Positions 33,154 to 41,157 of a stretch of 64,000 nucleotides of DNA are shown piece by piece. The notes beneath the pieces were generated by a model. The model did not search any database. It worked only from the letters and a program-made list of their open reading frames with translations, and was not told the origin of the DNA. Position 1 is the first letter of the stretch, and each line of letters starts with the position of its first letter. The stretch is from Kribbella sp. VKM Ac-2568 (GTDB lineage: Bacteria > Actinomycetota > Actinomycetes > Propionibacteriales > Kribbellaceae): contig NZ_SLVF01000007.1 in the NCBI RefSeq assembly GCF_004345365.1, positions 248,001 to 312,000 on the forward strand, read 5' to 3'. The position numbers and the translations under genes were made by a program.

Positions 33154-34335
33154 ATGAGTACTGAAGACCTACGGTTCGGTGTGGTCGGCCTCGGGGCCCG
33201 GAGCAAGATCGCGCGGCACGCGCACCTGCCCGGCGCGGGGTCCCGCCTCGTCGCGGTGTGCGACCCGAGCGAGGTGCAGCGGAAGGCGACGCTCGACGAG
33301 TTGCCGGACGCAACGGCGTACGCCGAGCACCGCGAGATGCTCGACCTGAAGCTGGACGGCGTCTTCCTGACCACCCCCGACGACCTGCACGAGGACCCGG
33401 CGATCGACTTCCTCCGGGCCGGCGTACCGGTGTTCGTGGAGAAGCCGCTGGCGATCACCACGTCCGGCTGCGACCGCGTGCTGCAGGCGGCGTACGAGAG
33501 CGGCGCCCGGCTGTACGTCGGCCACAACATGCGGCACATGCCGGTGGTGCTGACGATGCGCGACCTGATCGCCTCCGGCGCGATCGGCGAGGTGAAGGCG
33601 ATCTGGTGCCGGCACTTCGTCGGGCACGGCGGCGACTTCTACTTCAAGGACTGGCACGCCGATCGTCGCCGGACCACCAGCCTGCTGCTGCAGAAGGGTG
33701 CCCACGACATCGACGTGATGCACTGGCTGGCCGGCGGCTACACCACCCGCGCGAACGCCTTCGGCGGTCTCACCATGTACGGCGCGATCGAGGACCGGAT
33801 GGATCGTTCCGGGCAGCGGTTCGCCGACTTCGTCTCCGAGGACAACTGGCCGCCGTTGAGCCAGACCGGGATGGCGCCGGTGATGGACGTCGAGGACCTC
33901 TCGATGGCGAATCTCCAACTGGACAACGGGGTCTACCTCACCTACCAGCAGTGCCACTACACCCCGGACTACTGGCGCAACTACACGGTGATCGGCACGG
34001 CCGGGCGGCTGGAGAACTTCGGCGACGGTCCGGGTGACACCGTGAAGGTGTGGAACAGCCGCCGCTCCGGCTATCGCGAGGACGCCGACCAGGTCGTCGA
34101 GATCCCCGCGGCCGAAGGCGGTCACGCCGGTGCCGATCCCCGGCTGGTGGCCGAGTTCGTCCGCTTCGTGCGCGACGGCGGCGCCACCTTGACCTCGCCG
34201 GTCGCCGCCCGCGCGGCCGTGGCAGCCGGCTACGCGGCGACCACCTCGCTGCGCGCCAACGGCACCCCGATCGACGTACCGGCGCTCGATCCGGCCCTGG
34301 TCGAGTACTTCGACCGCGGCCAGAGTCCTAGCTGA
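33154..34335 (+). CDS. Gfo/Idh/MocA-family oxidoreductase
   Basis: A 393-residue NAD(P)-dependent oxidoreductase of sugars or cyclitols. The Rossmann start is FGVVGLGARSKIARHAHLP. The EKPLAI motif (catalytic Lys in FVEKPLAIT) and the C-terminal sheet domain follow, with RRTTSLLLQKGAHDIDVMHWL carrying the conserved His. AGGAG precedes ATG 33154. It is the only plus-strand gene in the middle of the minus-strand rph-murI block and overlaps the convergent alpha/beta hydrolase by 8 bases, so it is a probable later insertion. Confidence 0.88.
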   Translation: MSTEDLRFGVVGLGARSKIARHAHLPGAGSRLVAVCDPSEVQRKATLDELPDATAYAEHREMLDLKLDGVFLTTPDDLHEDPAIDFLRAGVPVFVEKPLAITTSGCDRVLQAAYESGARLYVGHNMRHMPVVLTMRDLIASGAIGEVKAIWCRHFVGHGGDFYFKDWHADRRRTTSLLLQKGAHDIDVMHWLAGGYTTRANAFGGLTMYGAIEDRMDRSGQRFADFVSEDNWPPLSQTGMAPVMDVEDLSMANLQLDNGVYLTYQQCHYTPDYWRNYTVIGTAGRLENFGDGPGDTVKVWNSRRSGYREDADQVVEIPAAEGGHAGADPRLVAEFVRFVRDGGATLTSPVAARAAVAAGYAATTSLRANGTPIDVPALDPALVEYFDRGQSPS

Positions 34336-35161
34336 GCAAGGCCTTCAGTACTTCGCGAAGCGCGTCCGGCCGCTCCCGCAAAAGGGAGTGGCCGGCGCCT
34401 TCGATCAGGTGCAGTTCATGGTCGGGGATGTGCCCAGCCAGAGCCCGTACTGCGCTCGCCGGCCGCGGGTCACCCGTGCCGTGCACCAGCCATACCGGCA
34501 TCGGGAGGTTCCCTGCCACGGCAGCCTGGTGACCGTCGGTCCAGGAGTCGGTCTCGGCGTTGATGGCCTTGTTCGCCGCGAAGTTGATCGGCAACGGGAC
34601 CGCGGCATCTTCCAGCGCCCAGATCCAGGCCTGCTCGCGATCGGCGTGATCGGTGAACCACGAGAGCGCGCGGAACTCGATCTCCTCTTCAGGGCTCCGG
34701 CTCTGACGCTGCAACTCGGTCAGGCGAGCACGCTGCTCGTCGGACATCCGAAGCGTGCGCTCCCGGTCGTACGGCGTGTACCAGTCGCCGAGCCCGACAC
34801 CGGAGAGGTAACCCACCCGAGCGACGCGCGAGGGATGGGCCGCCGCATAGGTGAGCGCCAAGGTCGCACCGAACGAGTGGCCGACGACAGCGATCTGCTC
34901 ATGACCCCAGTGCCGGCGTAGCTCATCGATGTCGTCGCAGAGTCGTTGCATCGTCTGCTCGTCCGAAGGATCCGAACCACCGCAACCCCGCTGGTCGAAC
35001 CGGTGCACCACCGTCAGGTCGTCCAGCAGCGCGGCGACGGGCTCGAGGTAATCCCACAGCCCCGGACCACCGTGCACGAGGATCACCGGCGGCCGGGCGG
35101 TCGCAGTACCGGTTGTCCAGGTGCGCAGGCGGGTGCCGTCTGGGAGTGCGACGAACTCCAT
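34328..35161 (-). CDS. Alpha/beta hydrolase, prolyl-iminopeptidase-like
   Basis: A 277-residue protein with HGGPGLWDYL (oxyanion loop HGGPG), FDQRGCGGSDPS (family S33 signature), the nucleophile elbow VVGHSFGATLAL, acid HGTGDPRPAS and His in EGAGHSLLRERPD. These point to the proline iminopeptidase or epoxide-hydrolase-like S33 group. Its ATG shares a base with the stop of the metallo-hydrolase upstream (TGATG), so the two are co-translated. Confidence 0.87.
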   Translation of the reverse strand: MEFVALPDGTRLRTWTTGTATARPPVILVHGGPGLWDYLEPVAALLDDLTVVHRFDQRGCGGSDPSDEQTMQRLCDDIDELRRHWGHEQIAVVGHSFGATLALTYAAAHPSRVARVGYLSGVGLGDWYTPYDRERTLRMSDEQRARLTELQRQSRSPEEEIEFRALSWFTDHADREQAWIWALEDAAVPLPINFAANKAINAETDSWTDGHQAAVAGNLPMPVWLVHGTGDPRPASAVRALAGHIPDHELHLIEGAGHSLLRERPDALREVLKALLS

Positions 35162-35907
35162 CAGATCTCGAAGAGCTTGCCCGGGGTGGCCACCTGGACG
35201 TCGCCCGGGTAGGTGCGGCGGGCAGCTTCCGCCTGGGTGTCGCGGTCGAACCAGGGCGGTACGTGCGTGATGACGAGGCGTTTCACCTCGGCTCGCTTGG
35301 CGTGTTCGCCGGCATCGGCCGGAGTCATGTGCAGATCGTGCGGGTTGTTCGGATCGCCGTCGCGCAGGGCGGCCTCGCAGAGCAGCAGATCCGCGCCGCG
35401 GGCGAGCTCGACCAGGCCGTCGTTCGGGCCCGTGTCGCCGGTGTAGACGAGCGCTTTGTTGCCGTGCTCAACCCTGATCGCGAACGCCGGGACCGGGTGC
35501 ACCATCGCAGTGGTCCGGACGGTGAACGGGCCGATCCGCTGGATCGCCTGCCAGGTGTGGAACTCCAGTTCCTCCTGCATCCCCGGATCCTCCGGCAGGT
35601 CGTAGGCGAGCGCCATCCGGCCGGCCGTACCGGGTGGACCGTAGACCGGGATCCTCGGCAACGGTGACGTCGGCGAGTACTTCGCCGCGACGTACAGGCC
35701 GCACAGATCCATGCAGTGGTCAGGATGCAGATGGGACAGGCCGATCGCGCCGATCTCGCTGACGGCGAGGTAGCGCTGCAAGGCTCCCAGCGCACCACTG
35801 CCGAGGTCGAGGACGAGGTTGAACCCGTCCGCGGTGACCAGATAGCTCGAGGCGGGCGAGTCGGGCCCGGGGACGGACCCGGAGCAGCCGAGCACGGTGA
35901 GCTTCAT
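35161..35907 (-). CDS. Metallo-beta-lactamase-fold hydrolase, Rv1339-like (putative cAMP phosphodiesterase)
   Basis: A 248-residue protein with SHLHPDHCMDL (Zn-binding HxHxDH, with His in place of an extra residue), VYTGDTGPND and a C-terminal HVPPWFD. Length, motifs and position between murI and rph match Rv1339 of M. tuberculosis, reported to be an atypical class II cyclic-nucleotide phosphodiesterase. It may therefore hydrolyse cAMP here. It is coupled to an S33-like hydrolase not present in the mycobacterial cluster. RNase Z-like activity is the other possibility. Confidence 0.85.
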   Translation of the reverse strand: MKLTVLGCSGSVPGPDSPASSYLVTADGFNLVLDLGSGALGALQRYLAVSEIGAIGLSHLHPDHCMDLCGLYVAAKYSPTSPLPRIPVYGPPGTAGRMALAYDLPEDPGMQEELEFHTWQAIQRIGPFTVRTTAMVHPVPAFAIRVEHGNKALVYTGDTGPNDGLVELARGADLLLCEAALRDGDPNNPHDLHMTPADAGEHAKRAEVKRLVITHVPPWFDRDTQAEAARRTYPGDVQVATPGKLFEI

Positions 35908-35970
35908 GACTGGAACATTACCGGCGGGTTGCCGGCTTCGCAGGAAACGTTGTGTGGTGCAGGCAACTAC

Positions 35971-36804
35971 TCAGCGCACCCAGGCGAACTGGTCGACGCC
36001 GGAGATCACCGGTCCGAGGAAGCGCGAGCCGATCGCCGCGAACTCGGCCGGGCTCCCGGTGGTGACGAAGCGGTGCCGGGGCTCGGGCAGGTCGTCGGCG
36101 CGGAGCAGGCCGCTCTTGGTGAGCACGCCGTACACGTCCTTCGCGCACTCCTCCGCACTGCTGACCAGGGTGACGTTGTCGCCCATCACGTACGAGATGA
36201 CGCCGGTCAGCAGCGGGTAGTGCGTGCAGCCGAGGATGAGCGTGTCGACACCGGCCTCCACCAGCGGATCAAGGTATTCGTGAGCGGCCGCGAGGAGCTC
36301 GGAACCCGACGTGACGCCCGCCTCGACGAAGTCCACGAACCGCGGACACGCCTTGGTCAGGAGATCCACCTGCGGCGCCGCGGCGAACGCGTCGTCGTAG
36401 GCCAGCGAGGTCGCCGTCGCCTGCGTGCAGATCACTCCGACGTGCTGGCTCCGGGTGGCGGCGACCGCACGACGTGCTGCCGGCAGGATCACCTCGACCA
36501 CCGGTACGTCGTACCGCTCGCGGGCGTCTCTGAGCATCGCGGCGCTGGCCGAGTTGCATGCGATCACGAGGGTCTTCACGCCGGCCTCGACCAGGTGGTC
36601 GAGACACTCCAGCGCATACTCCCTGACCTCGGCGATCGGCTTGGGACCGTACGGCTGGCGGGCGGTGTCGCCCAGGTAGAGGATCGGTTCGTGCGGGAGT
36701 TGGTCGAGCACCGCGCGGGCGACGGTGAGTCCTCCGAAGCCGGAGTCGAAGATGCCGATCGGTGCGTCTGCCACGAGTCGAACCTTAGCTGTGCGAGCCG
36801 ACAA
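35971..36804 (-). CDS. murI: Glutamate racemase
   Basis: A 277-residue cofactor-independent racemase giving D-glutamate for peptidoglycan. Seen: IGIFDSGFGGLTVARAV, LGDTARQPYGPK, VIACNSASAA (first catalytic Cys), ICTQATATS and LGCTHYPLL (second catalytic Cys). The two Cys/Thr motifs are intact. It is separated by 63 bases from the Rv1339-like gene in the conserved order murI-MBL-rph-rdgB. The N-terminal 13 residues may be a few too many, because homologues start nearer to APIGIFD. Confidence 0.95.
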   Translation of the reverse strand: MSARTAKVRLVADAPIGIFDSGFGGLTVARAVLDQLPHEPILYLGDTARQPYGPKPIAEVREYALECLDHLVEAGVKTLVIACNSASAAMLRDARERYDVPVVEVILPAARRAVAATRSQHVGVICTQATATSLAYDDAFAAAPQVDLLTKACPRFVDFVEAGVTSGSELLAAAHEYLDPLVEAGVDTLILGCTHYPLLTGVISYVMGDNVTLVSSAEECAKDVYGVLTKSGLLRADDLPEPRHRFVTTGSPAEFAAIGSRFLGPVISGVDQFAWVR

Positions 36805-36918
36805 GTCCGGTAGCGGGCAGAGCTGAAGTAACCCTTACCTAAGCGGGGTGAACGACACGCCGGAGTTGTCCACATCTTTACTCTGCGGAATTGCAATCTG
36901 ACGTGACCCAGGCCACTC

Positions 36919-37317
36919 TTGACGGATGTGTTTGCAACCGCCCTCAGCGATGCCATGAATCTGGCAGTCCACCTCGCGGTGGCCCTGAGTTCCACCGCCG
37001 CACCGAATCCGCATCCCACCAACGCCGCGGCAGCAGGCTCGGCCGCCGGTCAGGCTGCGGAAACGAACGCGTCCAGCACCAGCGCGGACATCGCGACGAC
37101 TCTCGGCCCGACCGGAATGCTGCTGCTCCTCGCCGTCGCCGTCTTCGCCGCGTACGTCATCTCGCTGTCGTTGCACCCGAACCGGAAGTGCAATCGCTGC
37201 AAGGGCGCCGGACGGCACAAAGGCGCGTTCTTCAGCTACGCGCAGCGCCCCTGCAACAGCTGCAAGGGTCGCGGTGTGCATCCCCGACTAGGACGCAAAG
37301 TGCTCTTCAAGACCTGA
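36919..37317 (+). CDS. Small membrane protein with DnaJ-type Cys repeats
   Basis: A 132-residue protein with an Ala-rich N-terminus, one transmembrane helix (TGMLLLLAVAVFAAYVISLSL) and a cytoplasmic tail carrying two CxxCxGxG-like units: CNRCKGAGR and CNSCKGRGV. These resemble one half of the DnaJ zinc-finger domain. The start is uncertain: TTG 36919 has no ribosome site and ATG 36955 is possible. It lies between murI and cysM on the opposite strand, where mycobacteria carry a rhomboid protease gene. Role unknown; Zn binding is inferred. Confidence 0.65.
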   Translation: MTDVFATALSDAMNLAVHLAVALSSTAAPNPHPTNAAAAGSAAGQAAETNASSTSADIATTLGPTGMLLLLAVAVFAAYVISLSLHPNRKCNRCKGAGRHKGAFFSYAQRPCNSCKGRGVHPRLGRKVLFKT

Positions 37318-37355
37318 TCCCACCCGCCGGCATTTCTCCAGCAGGCTAAGGAACC

Positions 37356-38303
37356 TCAGGCCCAGAGCTGGCCCTCGAGGCGGTCCTCGGCCTCGTCGAT
37401 GGTGCCCTCGTAGGCGCCGGTCGAGAGGTACTTCCAGCCGCCGTCGGCCACGACGAAGGCGATGTCCGCGGTCTGACCGTCGCGGACGCACTTTGCCGCC
37501 TGACCGAGGGCCGCATGCAGGATCGCCCCGGTGGAGATCCCCGCGAAGATGCCCTCGTTGTCCAGCAGTTCCCGGACCCGCCGTACGGCGTCTCTCGGGC
37601 CGACCGAGAACCGCGCGTCGATGAGCGTCTCGTCGTACAACTCGGGAACGAAGCCTTCGTCGAGATTGCGCAGGCCGTAGACCAGTTCGCCGTACCGGGG
37701 TTCGGCGGCGACGATCCGGACCTCGGGCTTGTGCTCACGGAAGAACCGCCCGGCGCCCATCAGCGTGCCGGTGGTGCCGAGGCCCGCGACGAAGTGCGTC
37801 ACCGAGGGGAGGTCGGCGAGGATCTCCCGGGCCGTGCCGTCGTAGTGCGCGGCCGCGTTCGAGGGGTTGCCGTACTGGTAGAGCATCACCCAGTCCGGGT
37901 GCTCCTCCGCGACCTGCTTGGCCACCCGGACGGCCTCGTTCGAACCACCGGCGGCCGGGGAGGAGATGATCTCGACCCCCCACATCCGCAGGATCTGCCG
38001 GCGCTCCTCAGAGGTGTTCTCCGGCATCACGCAGACCATCCGGTAGCCGCGCAACTTGGCCGCCATCGCGAGCGAGATCCCGGTGTTGCCCGAGGTCGGC
38101 TCGAGGATGGTGTTGCCCGGTCGCAGCCGGCCGTCCTTCTCGGCGTCCAGCAGCATCCGCAACGCGGCCCGGTCCTTGATCGAACCGGTCGGGTTGTGGT
38201 CCTCCAGCTTGGCCCACAACCGCACGTCCGCCGTCGGGGACAACCGTGGCAGGCCGACCAGCGGAGTACCGCCGACGGAGTCGAGCAGACTGTCGAAGCG
38301 CAT
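37356..38303 (-). CDS. cysM: CysO-dependent O-phosphoserine sulfhydrylase
   Basis: A 315-residue PLP enzyme of fold type II. Seen: PLP Lys43 in TGSIKDRAAL, substrate loop EPTSGNTGISLA, phosphate loop GLGTTGTLMGAG and the C-terminal loop GISTGAIL. Directly downstream of mec+ and cysO in the same order as Rv1334-1336. There CysM joins O-phosphoserine to sulfur carried on the CysO thiocarboxylate. The C-terminal tail ending QLWA is the flap needed for the CysO substrate. It starts 13 bases after cysO. Confidence 0.95.
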   Translation of the reverse strand: MRFDSLLDSVGGTPLVGLPRLSPTADVRLWAKLEDHNPTGSIKDRAALRMLLDAEKDGRLRPGNTILEPTSGNTGISLAMAAKLRGYRMVCVMPENTSEERRQILRMWGVEIISSPAAGGSNEAVRVAKQVAEEHPDWVMLYQYGNPSNAAAHYDGTAREILADLPSVTHFVAGLGTTGTLMGAGRFFREHKPEVRIVAAEPRYGELVYGLRNLDEGFVPELYDETLIDARFSVGPRDAVRRVRELLDNEGIFAGISTGAILHAALGQAAKCVRDGQTADIAFVVADGGWKYLSTGAYEGTIDEAEDRLEGQLWA

Positions 38304-38316
38304 GACCGGGGCTCCG

Positions 38317-38595
38317 TCAGCCGCCGGCGACCGCGGGCAGTACGACGACCACGTCGCCGTCCTTCACCTCGGTCTTGAGGCCACCGGTGAAGCGCACGTC
38401 CTCGTCGTTCACGTACACGTTGACGAACCGGCGAAGCTCCTCCGGCCGGCCCTCCACGATCCGCTCCTTCAGGCCCGGGTGGTTGCCGTTCACGTCGTCG
38501 ATGAACTCGGCCAGCGTGCTACCCGCCCCGTTCACCGCCTTCTCGCCGCCGGTGTACGTGCGCAGGATCGTCGGAACCCGCAGTTCGATCGCCAT
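38317..38595 (-). CDS. cysO: Ubiquitin-like sulfur carrier protein
   Basis: A 92-residue MoaD/ThiS-fold protein starting MAIELRVPTILR, after GAGGAGAG. It ends in VAGG, the di-glycine that becomes a thiocarboxylate and accepts cysteine. NVYVNDEDVRFTGG and the acidic KDGDVVVVLPAVAGG are typical. An in-frame upstream ATG (38631) adds 12 residues without similarity. It is followed by cysM. Confidence 0.95.
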   Translation of the reverse strand: MAIELRVPTILRTYTGGEKAVNGAGSTLAEFIDDVNGNHPGLKERIVEGRPEELRRFVNVYVNDEDVRFTGGLKTEVKDGDVVVVLPAVAGG

Positions 38596-38646
38596 ATCAG
38601 TTCTCTCCTCGGTCTTTACTGTTGCCAACATCCGCCGCTGGTCGGG

Positions 38647-39090
38647 TCATTCCGCCGGGTAGGCCGGGACGACCTGGACCTCTTCCTCGGTGACCTCGCC
38701 GTCGATGATCCGGTACGACCTGAACTCGACCGGTCCGTCGTACGACGGGGAGTCGGCGCCGTCCCGGGTCGAGACCAGCACGTAGTGCGCGCCGGGCTCC
38801 TGGGCCAGGTTGATGTCGGTGCGCGACGGGTACGCCTCGGTGGCGGTGTGCGAGTGGTAGATCACCACCGGCTCCTCGTCGCGGGAGTCCATCTCCTTGT
38901 ACAGCCGGAACAGGTCGCCCGAGTCGAACTCGTAGAACGTCGGCGACATTGCCGCGTTCAGCATCGGGATGAACCGCGCCGGCCGGTCCGATCCCTCCGG
39001 CCCGGCGACCACGCCACACGCCTCGTCCGGGTGGTCCCGGCGAGCATGGTCCACGATCGCCTCGTACGTCGCGGTGTCGATGATCAGCAC
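38647..39090 (-). CDS. mec: JAMM/MPN+ metalloprotease that releases cysteine from CysO
   Basis: A 147-residue protein from GTG 39090 (VLIIDTATYEAI). The JAMM Zn site is complete: Glu in HPDEACGVVAG, HSHTATEAYPSRTD (His-x-His, Ser and Asp). The order mec-cysO-cysM is that of the mycobacterial cysteine pathway, in which Mec+ hydrolyses the CysO-Cys adduct. It is 51 bases upstream of cysO on the same strand. The symbol refers to mec+ (Rv1334-like). Confidence 0.94.
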   Translation of the reverse strand: MLIIDTATYEAIVDHARRDHPDEACGVVAGPEGSDRPARFIPMLNAAMSPTFYEFDSGDLFRLYKEMDSRDEEPVVIYHSHTATEAYPSRTDINLAQEPGAHYVLVSTRDGADSPSYDGPVEFRSYRIIDGEVTEEEVQVVPAYPAE

Positions 39091-39160
39091 GCCCCCACGG
39101 TACGGCGGCCACCGCACCCACCCCGCCAACAGCGAGGTCGGTCCAATATGCGGACAGGTG

Positions 39161-40138
39161 TTACCAGCGGTTGTGGATCTGAGGGCGGATCAGCTCGTCG
39201 TAGACGGTCTGGACGGCCTTCAGTTGGCCTTCGGTGAGCGCGGCGAGGGCGGCGGCGCCGAGGTTGCCGCGGACTTGGTCGGGGTTGCGAGCGCCGGGGA
39301 TGACGACCGAGACGCCGGGCTGCTCGAGGATCCAGCGGAGGGCGAACTGGGCCATCGTGGCGCCCTCGGGGACGATCGGGATCAGCCGCTTCACCGCCTC
39401 CAGGCCGGTGCCGAAGTCGACCCCGGAGAAGGTCTCGCCGACGTCGAAGGCCTCGCCCTTGCGGTTGTAGTTGCGGTGGTCGTCCGGGCCGAAGGTGGTG
39501 TTCTCGTCGTACTTGCCGGACAGCAGGCCGCTCGCCAGCGGGACCCGGGCGATGATGCCGACACCGGCGCGCTGGGCGGCCGGGAGCACCTCGTCGAGCG
39601 GCTTCAGCCGGAACGCGTTCAGGATGATCTGCACCGACGCCACGTTCGGCCGCGCGATCGCCGTCAGCGCCTCCGCGCAGGTCTCCACGCTCACCCCGTA
39701 CGCCGCGACGCGCCGCTCCTGCACCAACGTGTCGAGCGCGTCGAACACGGCGTCGGTGGAGTACACCTCGGTCGGCGGGCAGTGCAGCTGGACCAGATCG
39801 ATCGTGTCGACGCCCAGGTTCTCCCGGGAGCGGTCGTTCCAGGCGCGGAAGGCGTCCAGGTTGTAGTTCGAGGGGATCTGCTCGACCCGGCGGCCCATCT
39901 TGGTGGCCACCGTCAGCTCCAGGTGCTCCTTCAGCACCTTGCCGACGAGTCGCTCGCTGCGCCCGTCGCCGTACACGTCGGCGGTGTCGATGAAGGTGAC
40001 CCCGCCCTCGACGGCCGAGTTCAGCACGGCGAGCGCGTCGCTCTCGTCCACCTCGCCCCAGTCCGCCCCGAGCTGCCAGGCCCCCAGCCCGACCACACCG
40101 ACATCCCGACCGGTCCGACCCAACGTCCGCTTCTCCAT
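39161..40138 (-). CDS. Aldo/keto reductase
   Basis: A 325-residue TIM-barrel NADPH-dependent oxidoreductase. Signature residues: FIDTADVYGDGRSERLVG (catalytic Asp and Tyr), VATKMGRR (Lys), LVQLHCPP (His), SVVIPGARNPDQVRGNLGA (NADP phosphate binding). I use ATG 40138 (MEKRTLGRTG), since an in-frame GTG at 40147 adds three residues and has no better ribosome site. It lies between mec and the DUF2017/clpS pair and is not part of the classical cluster. Confidence 0.92.
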   Translation of the reverse strand: MEKRTLGRTGRDVGVVGLGAWQLGADWGEVDESDALAVLNSAVEGGVTFIDTADVYGDGRSERLVGKVLKEHLELTVATKMGRRVEQIPSNYNLDAFRAWNDRSRENLGVDTIDLVQLHCPPTEVYSTDAVFDALDTLVQERRVAAYGVSVETCAEALTAIARPNVASVQIILNAFRLKPLDEVLPAAQRAGVGIIARVPLASGLLSGKYDENTTFGPDDHRNYNRKGEAFDVGETFSGVDFGTGLEAVKRLIPIVPEGATMAQFALRWILEQPGVSVVIPGARNPDQVRGNLGAAALAALTEGQLKAVQTVYDELIRPQIHNRW

Positions 40139-40174
40139 GCCGCCCACACTAGCTAGGCGCCCGCCGGGAACGAG

Positions 40175-40732
40175 TCAGCGGATGTTGTGGAGCAGGGCGG
40201 ACTGGAGGTAGCCGAGCCAGTCGTAGAGGTCGTAGGTGAGGCGCCGGGGATCGTCGTCGGGCAGCTTCTCCCAGACGGAGTAGTCGTCCTCCTCCTTGAT
40301 GTCCAAGCGGGTGCCGATCGCCAGCCGGAGGTCGTTCAGCGCGCGGAGCCAGGCGAGCTGGTCCTCGCCCTCGAGCACGATCCCGTCCTCTACCGCGTCG
40401 GCGTCCTCCAACGCGGCGAGGACCCGCTTGGCATCGGACGCCTTGCCGTCGCGCAACCCGCGCTCGGTGAACCGCCGGAACTCCGACGACGCCTGGTCGT
40501 CCGCGTTGTACGCATCCGGCAGCAGCCGCTGCAGTACCACGTCCTCCGGCGGCGAGGTGGGCCCGTCGTTGTCGAGCAGTGCCGCCAGCGGGTCGCTCGA
40601 CTCGCTCACACGCGGCGGCATCCCGTCGTACAGCAGCTCCACCAGGTTGCGGAGCAGGTTCGCCAGGATGTCGGCCTCGTGCTCGGCGAAGCTGACGATC
40701 ACGGTCTTCTTGCGCTTGCGGAACCTCGTCAC
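40175..40732 (-). CDS. DUF2017 family protein (Rv1332-like)
   Basis: A 185-residue protein with a basic start (MTRFRKRKKTVIVSFAEHEADILANLLRNLVELL) and the C-terminal DWLGYLQSALLHNIR typical of DUF2017. It overlaps clpS by ATGA. The pairing clpS-DUF2017 is conserved in actinobacteria, suggesting a role linked to ClpP/ClpC N-end-rule proteolysis, but no activity is known. Cytoplasmic, helical, acidic in the middle. Confidence 0.88.
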   Translation of the reverse strand: MTRFRKRKKTVIVSFAEHEADILANLLRNLVELLYDGMPPRVSESSDPLAALLDNDGPTSPPEDVVLQRLLPDAYNADDQASSEFRRFTERGLRDGKASDAKRVLAALEDADAVEDGIVLEGEDQLAWLRALNDLRLAIGTRLDIKEEDDYSVWEKLPDDDPRRLTYDLYDWLGYLQSALLHNIR

Positions 40733-41016
40733 GACTTCTCGCAGGTGGCCCAGAGGCCGTAGCTGTGCATGGCTTCGACGTCGCGTTCCATCGCCTCACG
40801 GTTGCCGTTCGACACGACGGACTTGCCCTCCTGGTGGACCTGCATCATCAGCTTCTCCGCCTTCTGCTTGGAGTAGCCGAAGTACGTCTGGAAGACGAAC
40901 GTGACGTAGTCCATCAGGTTGACCGGGTCGTTCCAGACGATGGTCACCCACGGTGGGCTCAACTCGATCGCCTCGTCGACTTCGGGGCTCTCGAGCTCGC
41001 TCGGTGCGGTGGTCAC
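40729..41016 (-). CDS. clpS: ATP-dependent Clp protease adaptor ClpS
   Basis: A 95-residue adaptor that delivers N-degron substrates to ClpC/ClpA. WVTIVWNDPVNLMDYVTFVFQTYFGYSKQKAEKLMMQVHQEGKSVV has the substrate-binding NDP (Asn-Asp) and conserved helices, and the C-terminus is the sheet edge AMHSYGLWATCEKS. The DUF2017 gene follows with a 4-base overlap. Its start is 40 bases from the giant hairpin that separates it from pncB. Confidence 0.95.
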   Translation of the reverse strand: MTTAPSELESPEVDEAIELSPPWVTIVWNDPVNLMDYVTFVFQTYFGYSKQKAEKLMMQVHQEGKSVVSNGNREAMERDVEAMHSYGLWATCEKS

Positions 41017-41055
41017 TTACCCATTCTCTCCATCATCGGTTCCCGGCTCGCAATA

Positions 41056-41154
41056 GGCAGTGTCCTCCGCCGGTCGTTCGTGCTTCAGCTCCGGTGTCCA
41101 GGTGCGTGCCTGGGCACCGGAGATGTGCACGAACGACCGGCGGAGGACACTACC
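41056..41154. other. Nearly perfect 99-base inverted repeat between clpS and pncB
   Basis: The outer arms 41056-41083 and 41127-41154 are complementary at 27 of 28 positions, with a 24-bp perfect core. Inside, CTCCGGTGTCCAGG (41089-41102) and CCTGGGCACCGGAG (41109-41122) form a 14-bp stem with a single mismatch (a G.U pair in RNA) and a 6-base loop TGCGTG. The hairpin ends 3 bases before the pncB start codon. It could be a pncB leader structure, a MITE-like element or a bidirectional barrier. Confidence 0.9.
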
Positions 41155-41157
41155 TCT

